Of a stretch of DNA of 64,000 nt, positions 7,734-16,458 are shown one piece after another. How positions within the stretch are numbered: the first letter of the stretch is position 1; each line of letters starts with the position of its first letter. The stretch lies in assembly GCF_018129025.1 (NCBI RefSeq), contig NZ_JAAEDI010000012.1, positions 1-64,000 on the forward strand, written 5' to 3'. The notes beneath the pieces were generated by a model, which saw nothing but the letters and a program-made list of their open reading frames with translations, was not told the origin of the DNA and made no database searches. The position numbers and the translations under genes were made by a program. The stretch comes from Neoroseomonas terrae (GTDB lineage: Bacteria; Pseudomonadota; Alphaproteobacteria; Acetobacterales; Acetobacteraceae).

Positions 7734-8825
7734 ATGCCCCTGCCCTCCAATACGCACCGCATCGCGGTCCTGCCCGGCGACGGCATCGGCACGGAGGTGA
7801 CGGCGGCGACGCTCGCCGTGCTCGAGCCGCTGTCGAAGCGCCACGGCATTGGCCTCGCCTTCGAGGAACTGCGCGCCGGTGCCTTCTGCTATCGCGACAC
7901 CGGCACGGCGATGAGCGAGGAGACCTTCGAGCGCGCATCGAAGGCCGATGCCATCCTGCTCGGCGCGATGGGCTGGCCGGAAATCCGTGCGAAGGACGGC
8001 ACCGAGATCGCGCCGCAGCTCGACCTGCGCTTCCGGCTGAACCTGTATGCTGGCGTCAGGCCGTTCCGCGCGCTGCCGGGCGTGCCGGTCGCGCTCGCCG
8101 ATCCGCGGGCGCGCGACATCGACCTCGTGATCGTGCGGGAGAGCACGGAAGGGCTGTTCTTCTCCCGCGACCGCGGCATCGTCACGCACGACATGGCGGA
8201 GGAGACGCTGCGCATCACGCGCGGCGTGACGGAGAAGCTGGCGCGCTTCTCCTTCGGCCTGGCGCAGCAGCGCGCCGGGCGCCGCGGGCGGCAGGGCACG
8301 GTCACGCTGGTCGACAAGGCGAACGTCTTCCGCGCCTTCGCCTTCATGCGCGGCATCTTCGCCGAGATTGCCGCGGACCACCCCGACGTCGCGCATGGCG
8401 CGCACTACGTCGATGCGATGGCGCTGGACCTCGTCCGCAAGCCCTGGACCTTCGACGTGCTGCCGACCGAGAACATGTTCGGCGACATCCTCTCCGACCT
8501 CGGCGCGGGGCTGGTCGGCGGGATGGGCTTCGCGCCGAGTGCGGATATCGGCGACGAGCACGCCGTGTTCCAGCCCGCGCACGGCACGGCGCCGGACATT
8601 GCGGGTAAGGGCCTCGCGAACCCCACGGCGACGATCCTCAGCGCCGCGATGATGCTGGACTGGCTGGCTGGCAAGGGCGCGGGCCAGGCCTATTCGGATG
8701 CGGCGGCCGAGCTGGATGCGGCAGTCGACGCAGCCTTCGCGCGCGGCCTGCGCACGGCCGATATCGGCGGCCGGGACGGCACGGCCGCCGCGGCCATGGC
8801 GATCGCGGCGCAACTACGGCGGTGA
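7734..8825 (+). CDS. Isocitrate/isopropylmalate dehydrogenase family protein (tartrate or D-malate dehydrogenase type)
   Basis: A 363-residue NAD(P)-dependent beta-hydroxyacid oxidative decarboxylase. It has the N-terminal HRIAVLPGDGIGTEV, the substrate-binding LRFRLNLYAGVRPFR (arginines that grip the carboxylates), VRESTEGLFFSRDRG, the VDKANVFR lysine segment, the metal site VDAMALDLV with ENMFGDILSDLGAGL, and the cofactor loop FQPAHGTAPDIAG. The GAGAG-free, tartrate-dehydrogenase-like TEGLFFSRDRG suggests a substrate other than isopropylmalate. GAGGAAG at 7723-7729 sets the ATG at 7734; the longer upstream frame lacks homology. It stands alone, transcribed away from the Bug gene. Confidence 0.88.
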   Translation: MPLPSNTHRIAVLPGDGIGTEVTAATLAVLEPLSKRHGIGLAFEELRAGAFCYRDTGTAMSEETFERASKADAILLGAMGWPEIRAKDGTEIAPQLDLRFRLNLYAGVRPFRALPGVPVALADPRARDIDLVIVRESTEGLFFSRDRGIVTHDMAEETLRITRGVTEKLARFSFGLAQQRAGRRGRQGTVTLVDKANVFRAFAFMRGIFAEIAADHPDVAHGAHYVDAMALDLVRKPWTFDVLPTENMFGDILSDLGAGLVGGMGFAPSADIGDEHAVFQPAHGTAPDIAGKGLANPTATILSAAMMLDWLAGKGAGQAYSDAAAELDAAVDAAFARGLRTADIGGRDGTAAAAMAIAAQLRR

Positions 8826-8845
8826 CCGGCCCGGTCCCGGCGTCG

Positions 8846-9277
8846 CTACTCGCTGCGGGCGATATGCGGCAGGTAGGTCTGGATCACATAGACGAACACG
8901 GCCGTCGACCAGCCGATCATCATGATTCCGCTGGTTGCCGTCAGCGGCGCCAGCAGGCGGGTCCCGGCATCCTGCGCGATGTCCCCCAGACCAAGCGTCG
9001 TGTTCATGATGAAGGATGAATAGAAGGCATCGGCGAAGTTATCGACGGCCCCGAGGTAGACGTACAGGCTCGCCCAGATCGACACACCCGTCAGATGCGT
9101 GATGAACAGGACCGTATTGATCAGGACCAATACCAGGAAAATAAAAATGTAAGGCGACTTGATCAGTACGTGGTGCACCTTCCTGACGGAGCTGACGATG
9201 AAGATCGTCGCCACGAAATGAATTGCCATGGATAGGATCATGGCCATGAAGCCCACGCCCAGATGAAACACCATCAT
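8846..9277 (-). CDS. Small potassium-channel-like membrane protein
   Basis: A 143-residue integral membrane protein with hydrophobic segments at about residues 3-28, 42-62 and 106-132. Before the last segment is a pore-helix-like stretch and TTLGLGD at residues 93-99, which fits the K+ selectivity-filter pattern TxxGxGD (KcsA has TTVGYGD). It therefore belongs with the Ion_trans_2 family. No RCK/TrkA_N regulatory domain is attached. The Leu in place of the usual Tyr/Phe may alter selectivity. The gene is convergent with the preceding dehydrogenase and has a lower GC content than its neighbours. Confidence 0.75.
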   Translation of the reverse strand: MMVFHLGVGFMAMILSMAIHFVATIFIVSSVRKVHHVLIKSPYIFIFLVLVLINTVLFITHLTGVSIWASLYVYLGAVDNFADAFYSSFIMNTTLGLGDIAQDAGTRLLAPLTATSGIMMIGWSTAVFVYVIQTYLPHIARSE

Positions 9278-9456
9278 CGTCTCCTTGTACCTGGTGCGCG
9301 GGATCGCTGAGCCGCGACCGATCGTGGCCAGCGCCCGTCGTCCGGCCCCCGCCAGCCGGGTCGATAGCCGGGCGGCGGGCCTGCGGGAATGGTACCGGGG
9401 TCCTGGTTGCCCCTGCCCGCCCTGTCGCTATCCTTCGGCGCCATGGGGGAACGGCC

Positions 9457-10704
9457 ATGCGCGTACTGATCGCCGGGGGAGGCATTGGCGGGCTGGCGGC
9501 AGCGCTGTCTCTGCACGCTGCCGGCATCGAGGCCGAGGTGTTCGAACAGGCCCCCGAGATCCGCCCGCTCGGCGTCGGCATCAACGTGTTGCCGCATGCG
9601 ATGCGCGAACTCACGGAACTCGGGCTGCACCAGCGCGTCGCGGCCGCGGGCATCGTCACCCAGGAACTCGCCTATGCGAACCGGTTCGGCCAGATGATCT
9701 GGTCCGAACCGCGCGGCCGCTTCGCCGGGTACTCCTGGCCGCAGGTCTCCATCCATCGCGGCCGACTGCATCTGGAACTGCTGGCGGCGGCACGGGAGCG
9801 GCTCGGGGATGAGCGCATTCACCTCGACGCATCGATGCTGGGGTTCGAGCAGGATGATGCCGGCGTGACGCTCCGCCTGGCCGATGGGCGCAGTGCGCGG
9901 GGCGACGTGCTTGTCGCCGCCGATGGCATCCACTCCGTCGCCCGCAGCACCTTCTACCCGGATGAAGGGCCGCCGATCTGGAAGGGGCCGATCCTCTGGC
10001 GTGCCACCAGCATCGCCGCGCCGTTCCTGACCGGTGCCACCATGGTCGGCATCGGCAATCGCGACGTGAAGTTCGTCGTCTACCCGATCGCCGACGCGCC
10101 GGATGGCCGCAAGCTGACCAACTGGATCGCCGAGATCCGCGTCCCCGCCGACCAGACCTGGAAGCGGGAGGACTGGAATCGCCCCGGGAGGATCGAGGAT
10201 TTCCTCTACGCCTTCGAGGAATGGCGCTTTCCGTGGCTCGACGTGCCGGCGCTGATCCGCTCCGCGCAGGCGGTTTATGAATTCCCGATGGTCGATCGCG
10301 ACCCGCTGCCGCGCTGGACGCATGGGCGCGTCACGCTGCTCGGCGATGCGGCGCATCCGCTCTATCCGATCGGGTCGAATGGTGCGTCGCAGGCGATCCT
10401 CGATGCGCGCACCCTGGCGCTGACACTCGCGACCGGCGCTGACGCCGTCGCGGGACTCAACGACTATGAGGCGATCCGCCGACCGGCCACGGCCGCGCTG
10501 GTGGCCGCGACGCGCGGCGACGGGCCGGATGTCGTGCTCGACATCGCCGAGGCGCGCGCGCCGCGTGGCTTCGACGACATCGACACCGTCTTTCCCCATG
10601 CCGAGCGCGCCGAGATCGCCGCGCATTACAAGCGCCTCGCCGGCTTCGAGCCCGCGACGCTCAACGCCCGCCCCAGCCTGAACCCGCCGAGGAGAGCCGC
10701 ATGA
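9457..10704 (+). CDS. FAD-dependent monooxygenase (flavin-dependent aromatic hydroxylase family)
   Basis: A 415-residue class A flavoprotein monooxygenase. The N-terminal Rossmann motif is VLIAGGGIGGLAAALSLHAAG (GGGIGG at 7-12). The DG motif is VLVAADGIHSVAR, and the second FAD motif is LLGDAAHPLYPIGSNGASQAI. These enzymes hydroxylate aromatic or heteroaromatic acids using NAD(P)H and O2. The stop overlaps the start of the amidohydrolase gene by four bases (ATGA), which suggests a shared catabolic route: ring hydroxylation, then hydrolysis. The substrate is not evident from the sequence. Confidence 0.88.
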   Translation: MRVLIAGGGIGGLAAALSLHAAGIEAEVFEQAPEIRPLGVGINVLPHAMRELTELGLHQRVAAAGIVTQELAYANRFGQMIWSEPRGRFAGYSWPQVSIHRGRLHLELLAAARERLGDERIHLDASMLGFEQDDAGVTLRLADGRSARGDVLVAADGIHSVARSTFYPDEGPPIWKGPILWRATSIAAPFLTGATMVGIGNRDVKFVVYPIADAPDGRKLTNWIAEIRVPADQTWKREDWNRPGRIEDFLYAFEEWRFPWLDVPALIRSAQAVYEFPMVDRDPLPRWTHGRVTLLGDAAHPLYPIGSNGASQAILDARTLALTLATGADAVAGLNDYEAIRRPATAALVAATRGDGPDVVLDIAEARAPRGFDDIDTVFPHAERAEIAAHYKRLAGFEPATLNARPSLNPPRRAA

Positions 10705-11720
10705 GCCAGCACTACCTTCCCGTCCGCGAGGAATGGCTCGCCGCGCGGCAGGAGGAGATCCTCGATCCCGGCCAGCGCATCGTCGATCCGCACCATCACC
10801 TGTGGGAACGGCCGGGCTGGCGTTACCGGCTCGACGACATCCTCGCCGATATCCGCACGGGGCATGACGTGCGGGCGACCGTGCTGGTGCAGGCGCGCGC
10901 CTTCCACCGCGCCGACGGGCCGGAGGAGCTGCGCCCGGTCGGCGAGACGCAATACGCCGCCGGCGTCGCCGCCATGTGCGAAAGCGGCGGCTATGGCGAT
11001 GTCCGCGTCTGCGCCGGCATCGTCGGCTTCGCCGACCTCACGCGCGGCACGGCGGCGGGAGCGGTGCTGGATGCGCATCTCGCCGCCGGCAACGGCCGCT
11101 TCCGCGGCATCCGCCACATCGCCACCTGGGACCCCGATCCCGAGATGCTGAACCCGGCCTACACCCCGTCAGAGCACATGCTGGACAGCGACGGTTTCCG
11201 CGCCGGCATCGCCGAACTGGCGCGCCGCGGCCTGTCTTTCGATTCCTGGATGTATTTCCACCAGATCCCGAAGCTGACCGCCCTCGCCCGCGCCTTCCCC
11301 GAGGTGCCGATGGTGCTGAACCACTGCGGCGGAATCCTCGGCATCGGGCGCTACGCCAAGATGCGCGACGAGGTCTTCGCGACCTGGTCGGCGAACATGC
11401 GCGACCTCGCCACCTGCCCCAACGTCATGGTGAAGGTGGGCGGGCTCGGCATGCGCCTGCCGGGCTTCGGGCTGGAAGGCGAGCCGATCGCGCCTTCCTC
11501 CGAGACCCTCGCCGCCGCCTGGAAGCCTTGGATGGAGCCGATCATCGAGGTGTTCGGCGTGTCCCGCTGCATGTTCGAGAGCAACTTCCCGGTGGACAAG
11601 GGCGGCTATGGCTACGCCGCCGGCTGGAACGCCTTCAAGCGGCTGGCCGCCGGCGCCGGCGCGGAGGAGAAGGCCGACCTGTTCTGGCGTTCCGCGACGC
11701 GCTTCTACCGCCTGCCCTGA
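10701..11720 (+). CDS. Amidohydrolase family protein (TIM-barrel, lactonase-like)
   Basis: A 339-residue metal-dependent hydrolase of the amidohydrolase_2 group that includes 2-pyrone-4,6-dicarboxylate lactonase and related decarboxylases. The metal-binding start of the barrel is seen as IVDPHHHLWE (His 31-33). Downstream are GIRHIATWDPDPEML, LSFDSWMYFHQI, MVLNHCGGILGIGRY and the late MFESNFPVDKGGYGY, all characteristic of the family. It is translationally coupled to the flavin monooxygenase, so both probably act in one small-molecule degradation pathway. Membership is clear, the reaction is not. Confidence 0.88.
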   Translation: MSQHYLPVREEWLAARQEEILDPGQRIVDPHHHLWERPGWRYRLDDILADIRTGHDVRATVLVQARAFHRADGPEELRPVGETQYAAGVAAMCESGGYGDVRVCAGIVGFADLTRGTAAGAVLDAHLAAGNGRFRGIRHIATWDPDPEMLNPAYTPSEHMLDSDGFRAGIAELARRGLSFDSWMYFHQIPKLTALARAFPEVPMVLNHCGGILGIGRYAKMRDEVFATWSANMRDLATCPNVMVKVGGLGMRLPGFGLEGEPIAPSSETLAAAWKPWMEPIIEVFGVSRCMFESNFPVDKGGYGYAAGWNAFKRLAAGAGAEEKADLFWRSATRFYRLP

Positions 11721-11846
11721 CCCGGCGTCGCCTCGACTTCATCGTTCTGTCATCCGCCGAACCCGGTGCCCGTGCGATGGCGCCGCGTCCAACGCGAGGG
11801 AGCCGATGCCGATGCAGCCCGTGACCCGCCTGACCGGCCGAACGCC

Positions 11847-13268
11847 GTGACCCGCGTTATCATGGTCGCGCTCGACGGGCTGCGGCCGGACATGGTGGAC
11901 GCCACCGCGACCCCGAACCTCTTCGCCCTTGCGGCGGAGGGCACGCGCTTCGCCAATGCGCGCAGCGTCTTCCCCTCCGAGACGCGCGTCGCCACCCCTT
12001 CCCTGATCACCGGCTGCAGGCCCGGCGGCCACGGCATGGTGGCGAACACGCTGTTCGACGCGTCCGTGGCGCCCGACCGGCTGCTCCGCACCAAGCTCGT
12101 CGAGGACGTGCTGGCCATGGCCGCCGGCGGCGAGACGCCGCTCCAGCGCAGCAGCCTGGCGGAGCGAATGTCGCCCTTCGGCCTGCGCTTCGCCCTGGTC
12201 AGCGCCGGCACTGCCGGTGCCGCGAGGCTGCTGCACCCCGCCGCCGACCGGCTGGGGGCGTTCCGCTGGAACGTCGAGGACATCGACGGCGATGCCGCTG
12301 CAGAGGTCCGCGAGGCGCTCGGCGCCACGCCCGATGCTGCCGTGCCCAACATCCCGCGCGTCGATTTCGCCGGCCGCGTGCTCATCGAGCACGTCCTGCC
12401 CCACCACCGACCCGACGTCGCCCTGCTGTGGCTGTCCGAGCCCGACGTGTCCTTCCACTGGGGCGGGCTGCGCGCACCACACACACAGCAGGCACTGCGC
12501 GCCGCCGACGCGGTGCTCGGCCGTGTGCGCGCCTGGCGGGACGCGCAGCCGGACGCCACCGACATCGCCATCATCGTCCTGTCCGACCATGGCCATGTCA
12601 CCGGGCGGGGCAAGCGCTGCCTGCGCACCGAGCTCCAGCAGGCCGGCTTTCGCGCCGGCACCGGCATGGGGGCCGATATCGACGTCGTCGTCGCGCCGGC
12701 CGCGGCGCCGGGGATCTGGCTGCGCGACCGGGGGCTGGCGCCGCAGATTGCTGACTTCCTCGCGACGCAGCCCTGGGCGGGTCCCCTGCTCGCCCGTGAC
12801 CCCGCGATCCTGGCGGCCGGCCGCGCCCTTCCCCTGTCGCTGCTCGGCAGCGGCCACGCACGCAGCGCCGATCTGGTCGCGACTTTCGCGGGCTCGGAAG
12901 CGAATGACGAATGGGGGCTGCCCGGCACCGCGCCTTTCGATGCGCCCGACGTGCCCGAGGGCGGCGGGATGCACGGGGGACTGCACCGGTCGGAGCTGGC
13001 CACCGTGCTGGTGATGCAGGGCGGGCCGTTCCGCCGTGGCATCGTGGCGCAGGAACCCGCGGACCTGACGGACATCGTACCAACCGTGCTGCACGTGCTG
13101 GGCCTGCCCGCCGACGGCATGGAGGGGCGCGCGCTCCTGGCCGGTTTGCACGCGGCAGGGGATGCGGTGCCGGACCAGGAGACGGTCGAGTTGCCGGGCG
13201 GGTTCGCACTGGACGCCATGCGGGGGGCAAACGGCCGCTTCTATCCGACAGGGATGCGGCGCCTGTAG
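11847..13268 (+). CDS. Alkaline phosphatase-fold enzyme (type I phosphodiesterase/nucleotide pyrophosphatase family)
   Basis: About 473 residues. The metal- and nucleophile-bearing motifs are MVALDGLRPDMVD near the start, FPSETRVATPSLITG (catalytic Thr/Ser region), WLSEPDVSFHWGG, IIVLSDHGHVTGRG and GMHGGLHRSE near the C-terminus. Known relatives hydrolyse phosphomonoesters, phosphodiesters or nucleotide pyrophosphates with two zinc ions. I place the start at GTG 11847, directly before TRVIMVALDG, because homology begins there; an in-frame ATG at 11766 would add 27 unrelated residues. It lies about 125 bases downstream of the amidohydrolase and could share its transcript. No signal peptide is seen. 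Confidence 0.8.
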   Translation: MTRVIMVALDGLRPDMVDATATPNLFALAAEGTRFANARSVFPSETRVATPSLITGCRPGGHGMVANTLFDASVAPDRLLRTKLVEDVLAMAAGGETPLQRSSLAERMSPFGLRFALVSAGTAGAARLLHPAADRLGAFRWNVEDIDGDAAAEVREALGATPDAAVPNIPRVDFAGRVLIEHVLPHHRPDVALLWLSEPDVSFHWGGLRAPHTQQALRAADAVLGRVRAWRDAQPDATDIAIIVLSDHGHVTGRGKRCLRTELQQAGFRAGTGMGADIDVVVAPAAAPGIWLRDRGLAPQIADFLATQPWAGPLLARDPAILAAGRALPLSLLGSGHARSADLVATFAGSEANDEWGLPGTAPFDAPDVPEGGGMHGGLHRSELATVLVMQGGPFRRGIVAQEPADLTDIVPTVLHVLGLPADGMEGRALLAGLHAAGDAVPDQETVELPGGFALDAMRGANGRFYPTGMRRL

Positions 13269-13520
13269 TTCCAACGGCTTGTTCCGGCGCCGGGGAGGCC
13301 CTGCCCCATCGGCGTGCACGAAGAAGGGCGCCGCCGCTTTCCGGACCTCGCTTCGCAAGGGGCGGTCGGCACCTGGCGTTGGCAAAGGAGTTATTCGGTC
13401 TCTCAAAGCATGCGTTCGGCGCTAGTCGGTGTTTCGACGCCATTCATGGTCTTGCTGCACGGCGCCAAGTGGCGGATTGCAACGGCCTTCGTGATTGCCT
13501 CCCTGCTTCCGTCGTCGAAG
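13269..13520. other. Intergenic stretch before the repeat element
   Basis: About 250 bases with no supported gene. A short plus-strand frame from 13410 reads straight into the adjoining hairpin repeat and shows no family resemblance, so I do not call it. Confidence 0.5.
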
Positions 13521-13735
13521 ATCGGAGGGGCCCTGCCCCACCGAATCACCCCGCCAGGGGGTTAGACCCCCTGGACCGCAATCTGTTGGTATCGAGCGCG
13601 GCGGTTTCCGGCGCGCTTCGTGCGCAAGGGCGGGTTCCGACAGCAATTCCACCAGCGCCGCACCGCACCAGATTGAGGTTTGCAAAGGCCCTTCGGCCTT
13701 TGCTGGGGTGGCTTGGAGGGGCAAAGCCCCTCCAA
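13521..13735 (+). repeat. Composite four-hairpin repeat, copy A
   Basis: Four palindromes occur in order: an imperfect GGAGGGGC-type stem at 13524-13542; CCAGGGGG/CCCCCTGG at 13554-13561 and 13567-13574; CAAAGGCC-CTTC-GGCCTTTG at 13683-13702; and GGAGGGGC-AAA-GCCCCTCC at 13715-13733. The same order and spacing recur in inverted orientation at 17365-17588 (copy B), including the linking words GGACCGCAAT and CCAGAT..AGGTTT. A partial copy of the right half lies at 30904-30970. It is not an insertion sequence (no ORF). Confidence 0.85.
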
Positions 13736-13807
13736 CTCTACGACGGCAGGATCGGTGCAAGCAGGCGAGGCATCACCGGGTGTCGAGCCCTGGCTGCAAC
13801 AGGCACG

Positions 13808-14674
13808 TCACCCGCGGGGCAACACCCGGCACGCCTCATCTGCCGCCCGTGCCAGCAGGATCATCCGCCGCGCCGCGACCGCGCCGGCAGCCGTCTCGCC
13901 GGCGATCTGCTCGGCGAAGCGGCTGCTGAGCGCACCGCGCAGCACCGCTTCCACCGCGACATCAGTGGCGGCGACCGTCGCCGCGTCCAGCGCCACGCGG
14001 CGCAGCAGGGTGATGGTGCCGGCGATGCCCGGCCGGAACCCATGCAGCGCGGCCACCTGCCGCACCAACCGGATGCCTCGCCAGGAAAAGGCGAGCACGT
14101 CCAGTGCGGGGGATGGGCTGATGGCGGTCATCGCGAAGGCCTGGATCGCGGCGTTGCGGCCCAACGCCTCCGCCTCCCGCGCGATGGGGGCAAGGGTGGT
14201 CGCCTCGACCAGGGCGCGCGCGGCGTCGATCGGCATCTCGGCCAGGCCTTCGGCGCGGGCACGGCCTTCGGGCAGCCGCGCCTGCCAGTCCACCAGCGCT
14301 GCCTTCACTGCGGCGGCGTCGCCCCGCGCATGGGCCGCGCGCGCGCGGTCCACTGTGGCGAGGGCAAGATAGCTCCTGACCTCCCGCCCGATCGCGGCGA
14401 ACACCAGACCGAAGCCGGCGACGGCGACAGCGAGCGTGACCCAGCCGAGCCAGGCGGCCTGTGCGAATTGTGCGGCGACGAAGTTCCCGGCTTCCAGCAC
14501 CGAGAAGCCCAGCAGCAGCACGGCGAGGCCGATCCCGAGCAGGGACAGAGTCGACCACCCTCGATCGGCCGGCAACGGGGCGGCGACTGCGGCCTCCCAG
14601 CCGAAATCCAGCCGCTGCGCGGGCTTGCCTGGTTCCTCGATGATCACCCGCGGCGGGGGCGTGGCGGCATTCAC
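13808..14674 (-). CDS. ycjF: YcjF/UPF0283 family inner-membrane protein (TIGR01620)
   Basis: A 288-residue membrane protein with two hydrophobic segments at about residues 44-66 and 74-95 (LSLLGIGLAVLLLGFSVLEA; WVTLAVAVAGFGLVFAAI) and a long soluble C-terminal region ending in the conserved AIAxRRMILLARAADEACR-like block. The pattern matches UPF0283/YcjF. The start overlaps the end of the YcjX gene by four bases, and ycjX-ycjF pairing is the usual arrangement, linked in enterobacteria to the phage-shock/envelope-stress regulon. No pspA or pspF gene is present. Precise function is unknown. Confidence 0.85.
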   Translation of the reverse strand: MNAATPPPRVIIEEPGKPAQRLDFGWEAAVAAPLPADRGWSTLSLLGIGLAVLLLGFSVLEAGNFVAAQFAQAAWLGWVTLAVAVAGFGLVFAAIGREVRSYLALATVDRARAAHARGDAAAVKAALVDWQARLPEGRARAEGLAEMPIDAARALVEATTLAPIAREAEALGRNAAIQAFAMTAISPSPALDVLAFSWRGIRLVRQVAALHGFRPGIAGTITLLRRVALDAATVAATDVAVEAVLRGALSSRFAEQIAGETAAGAVAARRMILLARAADEACRVLPRG

Positions 14675-16059
14675 AGCGCATCCCCCAGCAGCCGGGCGAG
14701 CAGCGCGTCCATGCCGAGATGCGGCACGCCGACGCTGCCGGCGGGGTCGAGCCGGGGCGGACGGAATTCGGGCATCCGGAAGAAGCCGGTCTGCCAGAAG
14801 GCGGGTTCGGGCGGTTTCATTGGCACCTCACCCGGATAGATGGTGGCGCCCCGGCCCTCATTCAAAAGGACGCCGCGCACGGCGGCGAAGGCTTGGCCTT
14901 CCAGCATCGCGACCGCGTCCTCGGTGCAGCGAATGGCGGCCAGGGCGTGGAATGAGGTGGCTGCGCCCGATGCCTCCGCCCGGCCGCGCGCGCCGAGCGC
15001 CAGATGCTCCAGCAACGCGGCCAGCGCATCCCGCGCGCGGGTCGGCACGTGGTCCGCCTTGGTCGCGGCGAAGGCCACGCGCGTCGGCGCGGCGCCGAGC
15101 ATGCGTTCGAGCCAGTTGCCACCGGAGACCACCGCCGCGACGGCGGCGAGCGCCTCGGCCGTATCCTCGAAGGCCTCCTGCCCGGCATGCAGCGCGCCGA
15201 GAACGTCCACCAGCACCACCTGGCGGTGGAAGCGCGTGAAGAAGGGATCGAGGAAGGCCGTCCGCTGATCCTCGAGATAGGCCGCGTAGCGGCGGGCGCA
15301 CAGCGCCGCGAGGCCGCCCTGCGCGGTCGGCGGCAACGGGAAGAACCACAGCAGCGGCGCCTCGCCACGTGGGCCGGGGTTCAGGAAGCGACCGGGCTGG
15401 AGAAAGCGCAGGCCGTGATTGTCACGGCAGTCGCGCAGCGCGTCTCGATACAGGGTGAAGCCGCGCTTCGCGAGCGCGTCCTCGGCAGCGGCATCGCCTG
15501 GCAGGGCGTCGATGAAGGCGAGGAAGTCGCGTGCCGCCTCGGCCCGGATGCCCTGGCGCAATCGGGTGAGCGTCGCCGCCGACCAGGCCGCGTAGTCCTG
15601 GCGCAACATCGGCAGGTCGAGCAGCCACTCGCCGGGGTAGTCTAGCAGGTCGAGCGTGACGCGCCGCTCCGGCAGCAGCCCGCCCAGCGACGTGCGCCGC
15701 TCGACATCGATGGCGATAGAGAGCGTGGAAAAGTCCTCGGTGCGTTCGGGCCAATGGGGCGGGTCCGCGGCGAGTGCGCCGAGATGCGCCTCGGGGTCGA
15801 AGCGCGGGATGGTCTCGGTGCCGGCCGGAATGATGCGGACGCGCCGGATGCGGCCGCCCACGGCTTCATCCAGCGCGGGCAAGGTGCGCGCGCCGCGCCC
15901 GGCGGCCAGCAGGTTGGCGATCAGGGAGGTGAGGAAGACTGTCTTCCCGGCGCGCGACAGGCCGGTGACCGCGAGGCGCAGGCGCTCGCGGCCGACCAAA
16001 GCGCGGGCGGCGTCTTCGGTGGTGCCGACGACGCCGCGGATCAGGGCGAAGGGGTCCAA
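14671..16059 (-). CDS. ycjX: YcjX family GTP-binding protein (DUF463)
   Basis: A 462-residue P-loop protein. Walker A is GLSRAGKT at residues 33-40, followed by VFLTSLIANLL. Other family landmarks are VTLDLLDYPGEWLLDLPML (switch/Walker B with DYPGEW), VVLVDVLGALHAGQEAF, and VAFAATKADHVP, which holds the TKAD guanine-specificity motif. YcjX proteins bind GTP and are thought to act at the membrane with YcjF under envelope stress. The gene follows gloA after only three bases and overlaps ycjF, so lpxI-gloA-ycjX-ycjF read as one operon. Confidence 0.9.
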   Translation of the reverse strand: MDPFALIRGVVGTTEDAARALVGRERLRLAVTGLSRAGKTVFLTSLIANLLAAGRGARTLPALDEAVGGRIRRVRIIPAGTETIPRFDPEAHLGALAADPPHWPERTEDFSTLSIAIDVERRTSLGGLLPERRVTLDLLDYPGEWLLDLPMLRQDYAAWSAATLTRLRQGIRAEAARDFLAFIDALPGDAAAEDALAKRGFTLYRDALRDCRDNHGLRFLQPGRFLNPGPRGEAPLLWFFPLPPTAQGGLAALCARRYAAYLEDQRTAFLDPFFTRFHRQVVLVDVLGALHAGQEAFEDTAEALAAVAAVVSGGNWLERMLGAAPTRVAFAATKADHVPTRARDALAALLEHLALGARGRAEASGAATSFHALAAIRCTEDAVAMLEGQAFAAVRGVLLNEGRGATIYPGEVPMKPPEPAFWQTGFFRMPEFRPPRLDPAGSVGVPHLGMDALLARLLGDAL

Positions 16060-16062
16060 GCC

Positions 16063-16458
16063 CTACCGCTGGATCAGCTCGATCTTGTAGCCGTCCGGGT
16101 CCTCGACGAAGGCGATGATGGTGGTGCCGAACTTCACCGGCCCGGCCTCGCGCGTCACCTTGCCGCCGCCCGTGCGCACCTTCTCGCAGGCTCCGGCCAC
16201 ATCCGGCACGCCCACCGCGAGATGGCCGAAGGCAGTGCCCTGCTCATACTTCTCGACGCCGTAGTTGTAGGTCAGCTCGATCTCACCCTGGCCCTCGGCG
16301 TTGCCCTCGCCGTAGCCGAGGAAGGCGAGCGTGTACTTGCCGTCGGGCACGTCGCGGCGGCGCAGTTCCTTCATGCCGAGCAGGTCCGTGTAGAACTTCA
16401 CGCTTCGGTCCAGGTCGCCGACGCGGATCATGGTGTGCAGGAAGCGGCCGGTGCTCAT
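16063..16458 (-). CDS. gloA: Lactoylglutathione lyase (glyoxalase I)
   Basis: A 131-residue enzyme converting the hemithioacetal of methylglyoxal and glutathione to S-lactoylglutathione. The sequence is nearly canonical: [23 protein letters not shown] (metal-binding His near residue 8), ELTYNYG (metal-binding Glu), [11 protein letters not shown] (His) and [14 protein letters not shown] (Glu). Length matches bacterial Ni-type glyoxalase I. The start ATG at 16458 overlaps the lpxI stop as ATGA; a longer frame upstream lies inside lpxI and is spurious. Its presence within a lipid A/ycjX operon is unusual. Confidence 0.95.
   Translation of the reverse strand: MSTGRFLHTMIRVGDLDRSVKFYTDLLGMKELRRRDVPDGKYTLAFLGYGEGNAEGQGEIELTYNYGVEKYEQGTAFGHLAVGVPDVAGACEKVRTGGGKVTREAGPVKFGTTIIAFVEDPDGYKIELIQR

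Noticed and set aside
13410-13565. About 50-residue plus-strand frame with a hydrophobic stretch
   Set aside because: It runs into the hairpin repeat, has no ribosome-binding site that I can see and no homology.
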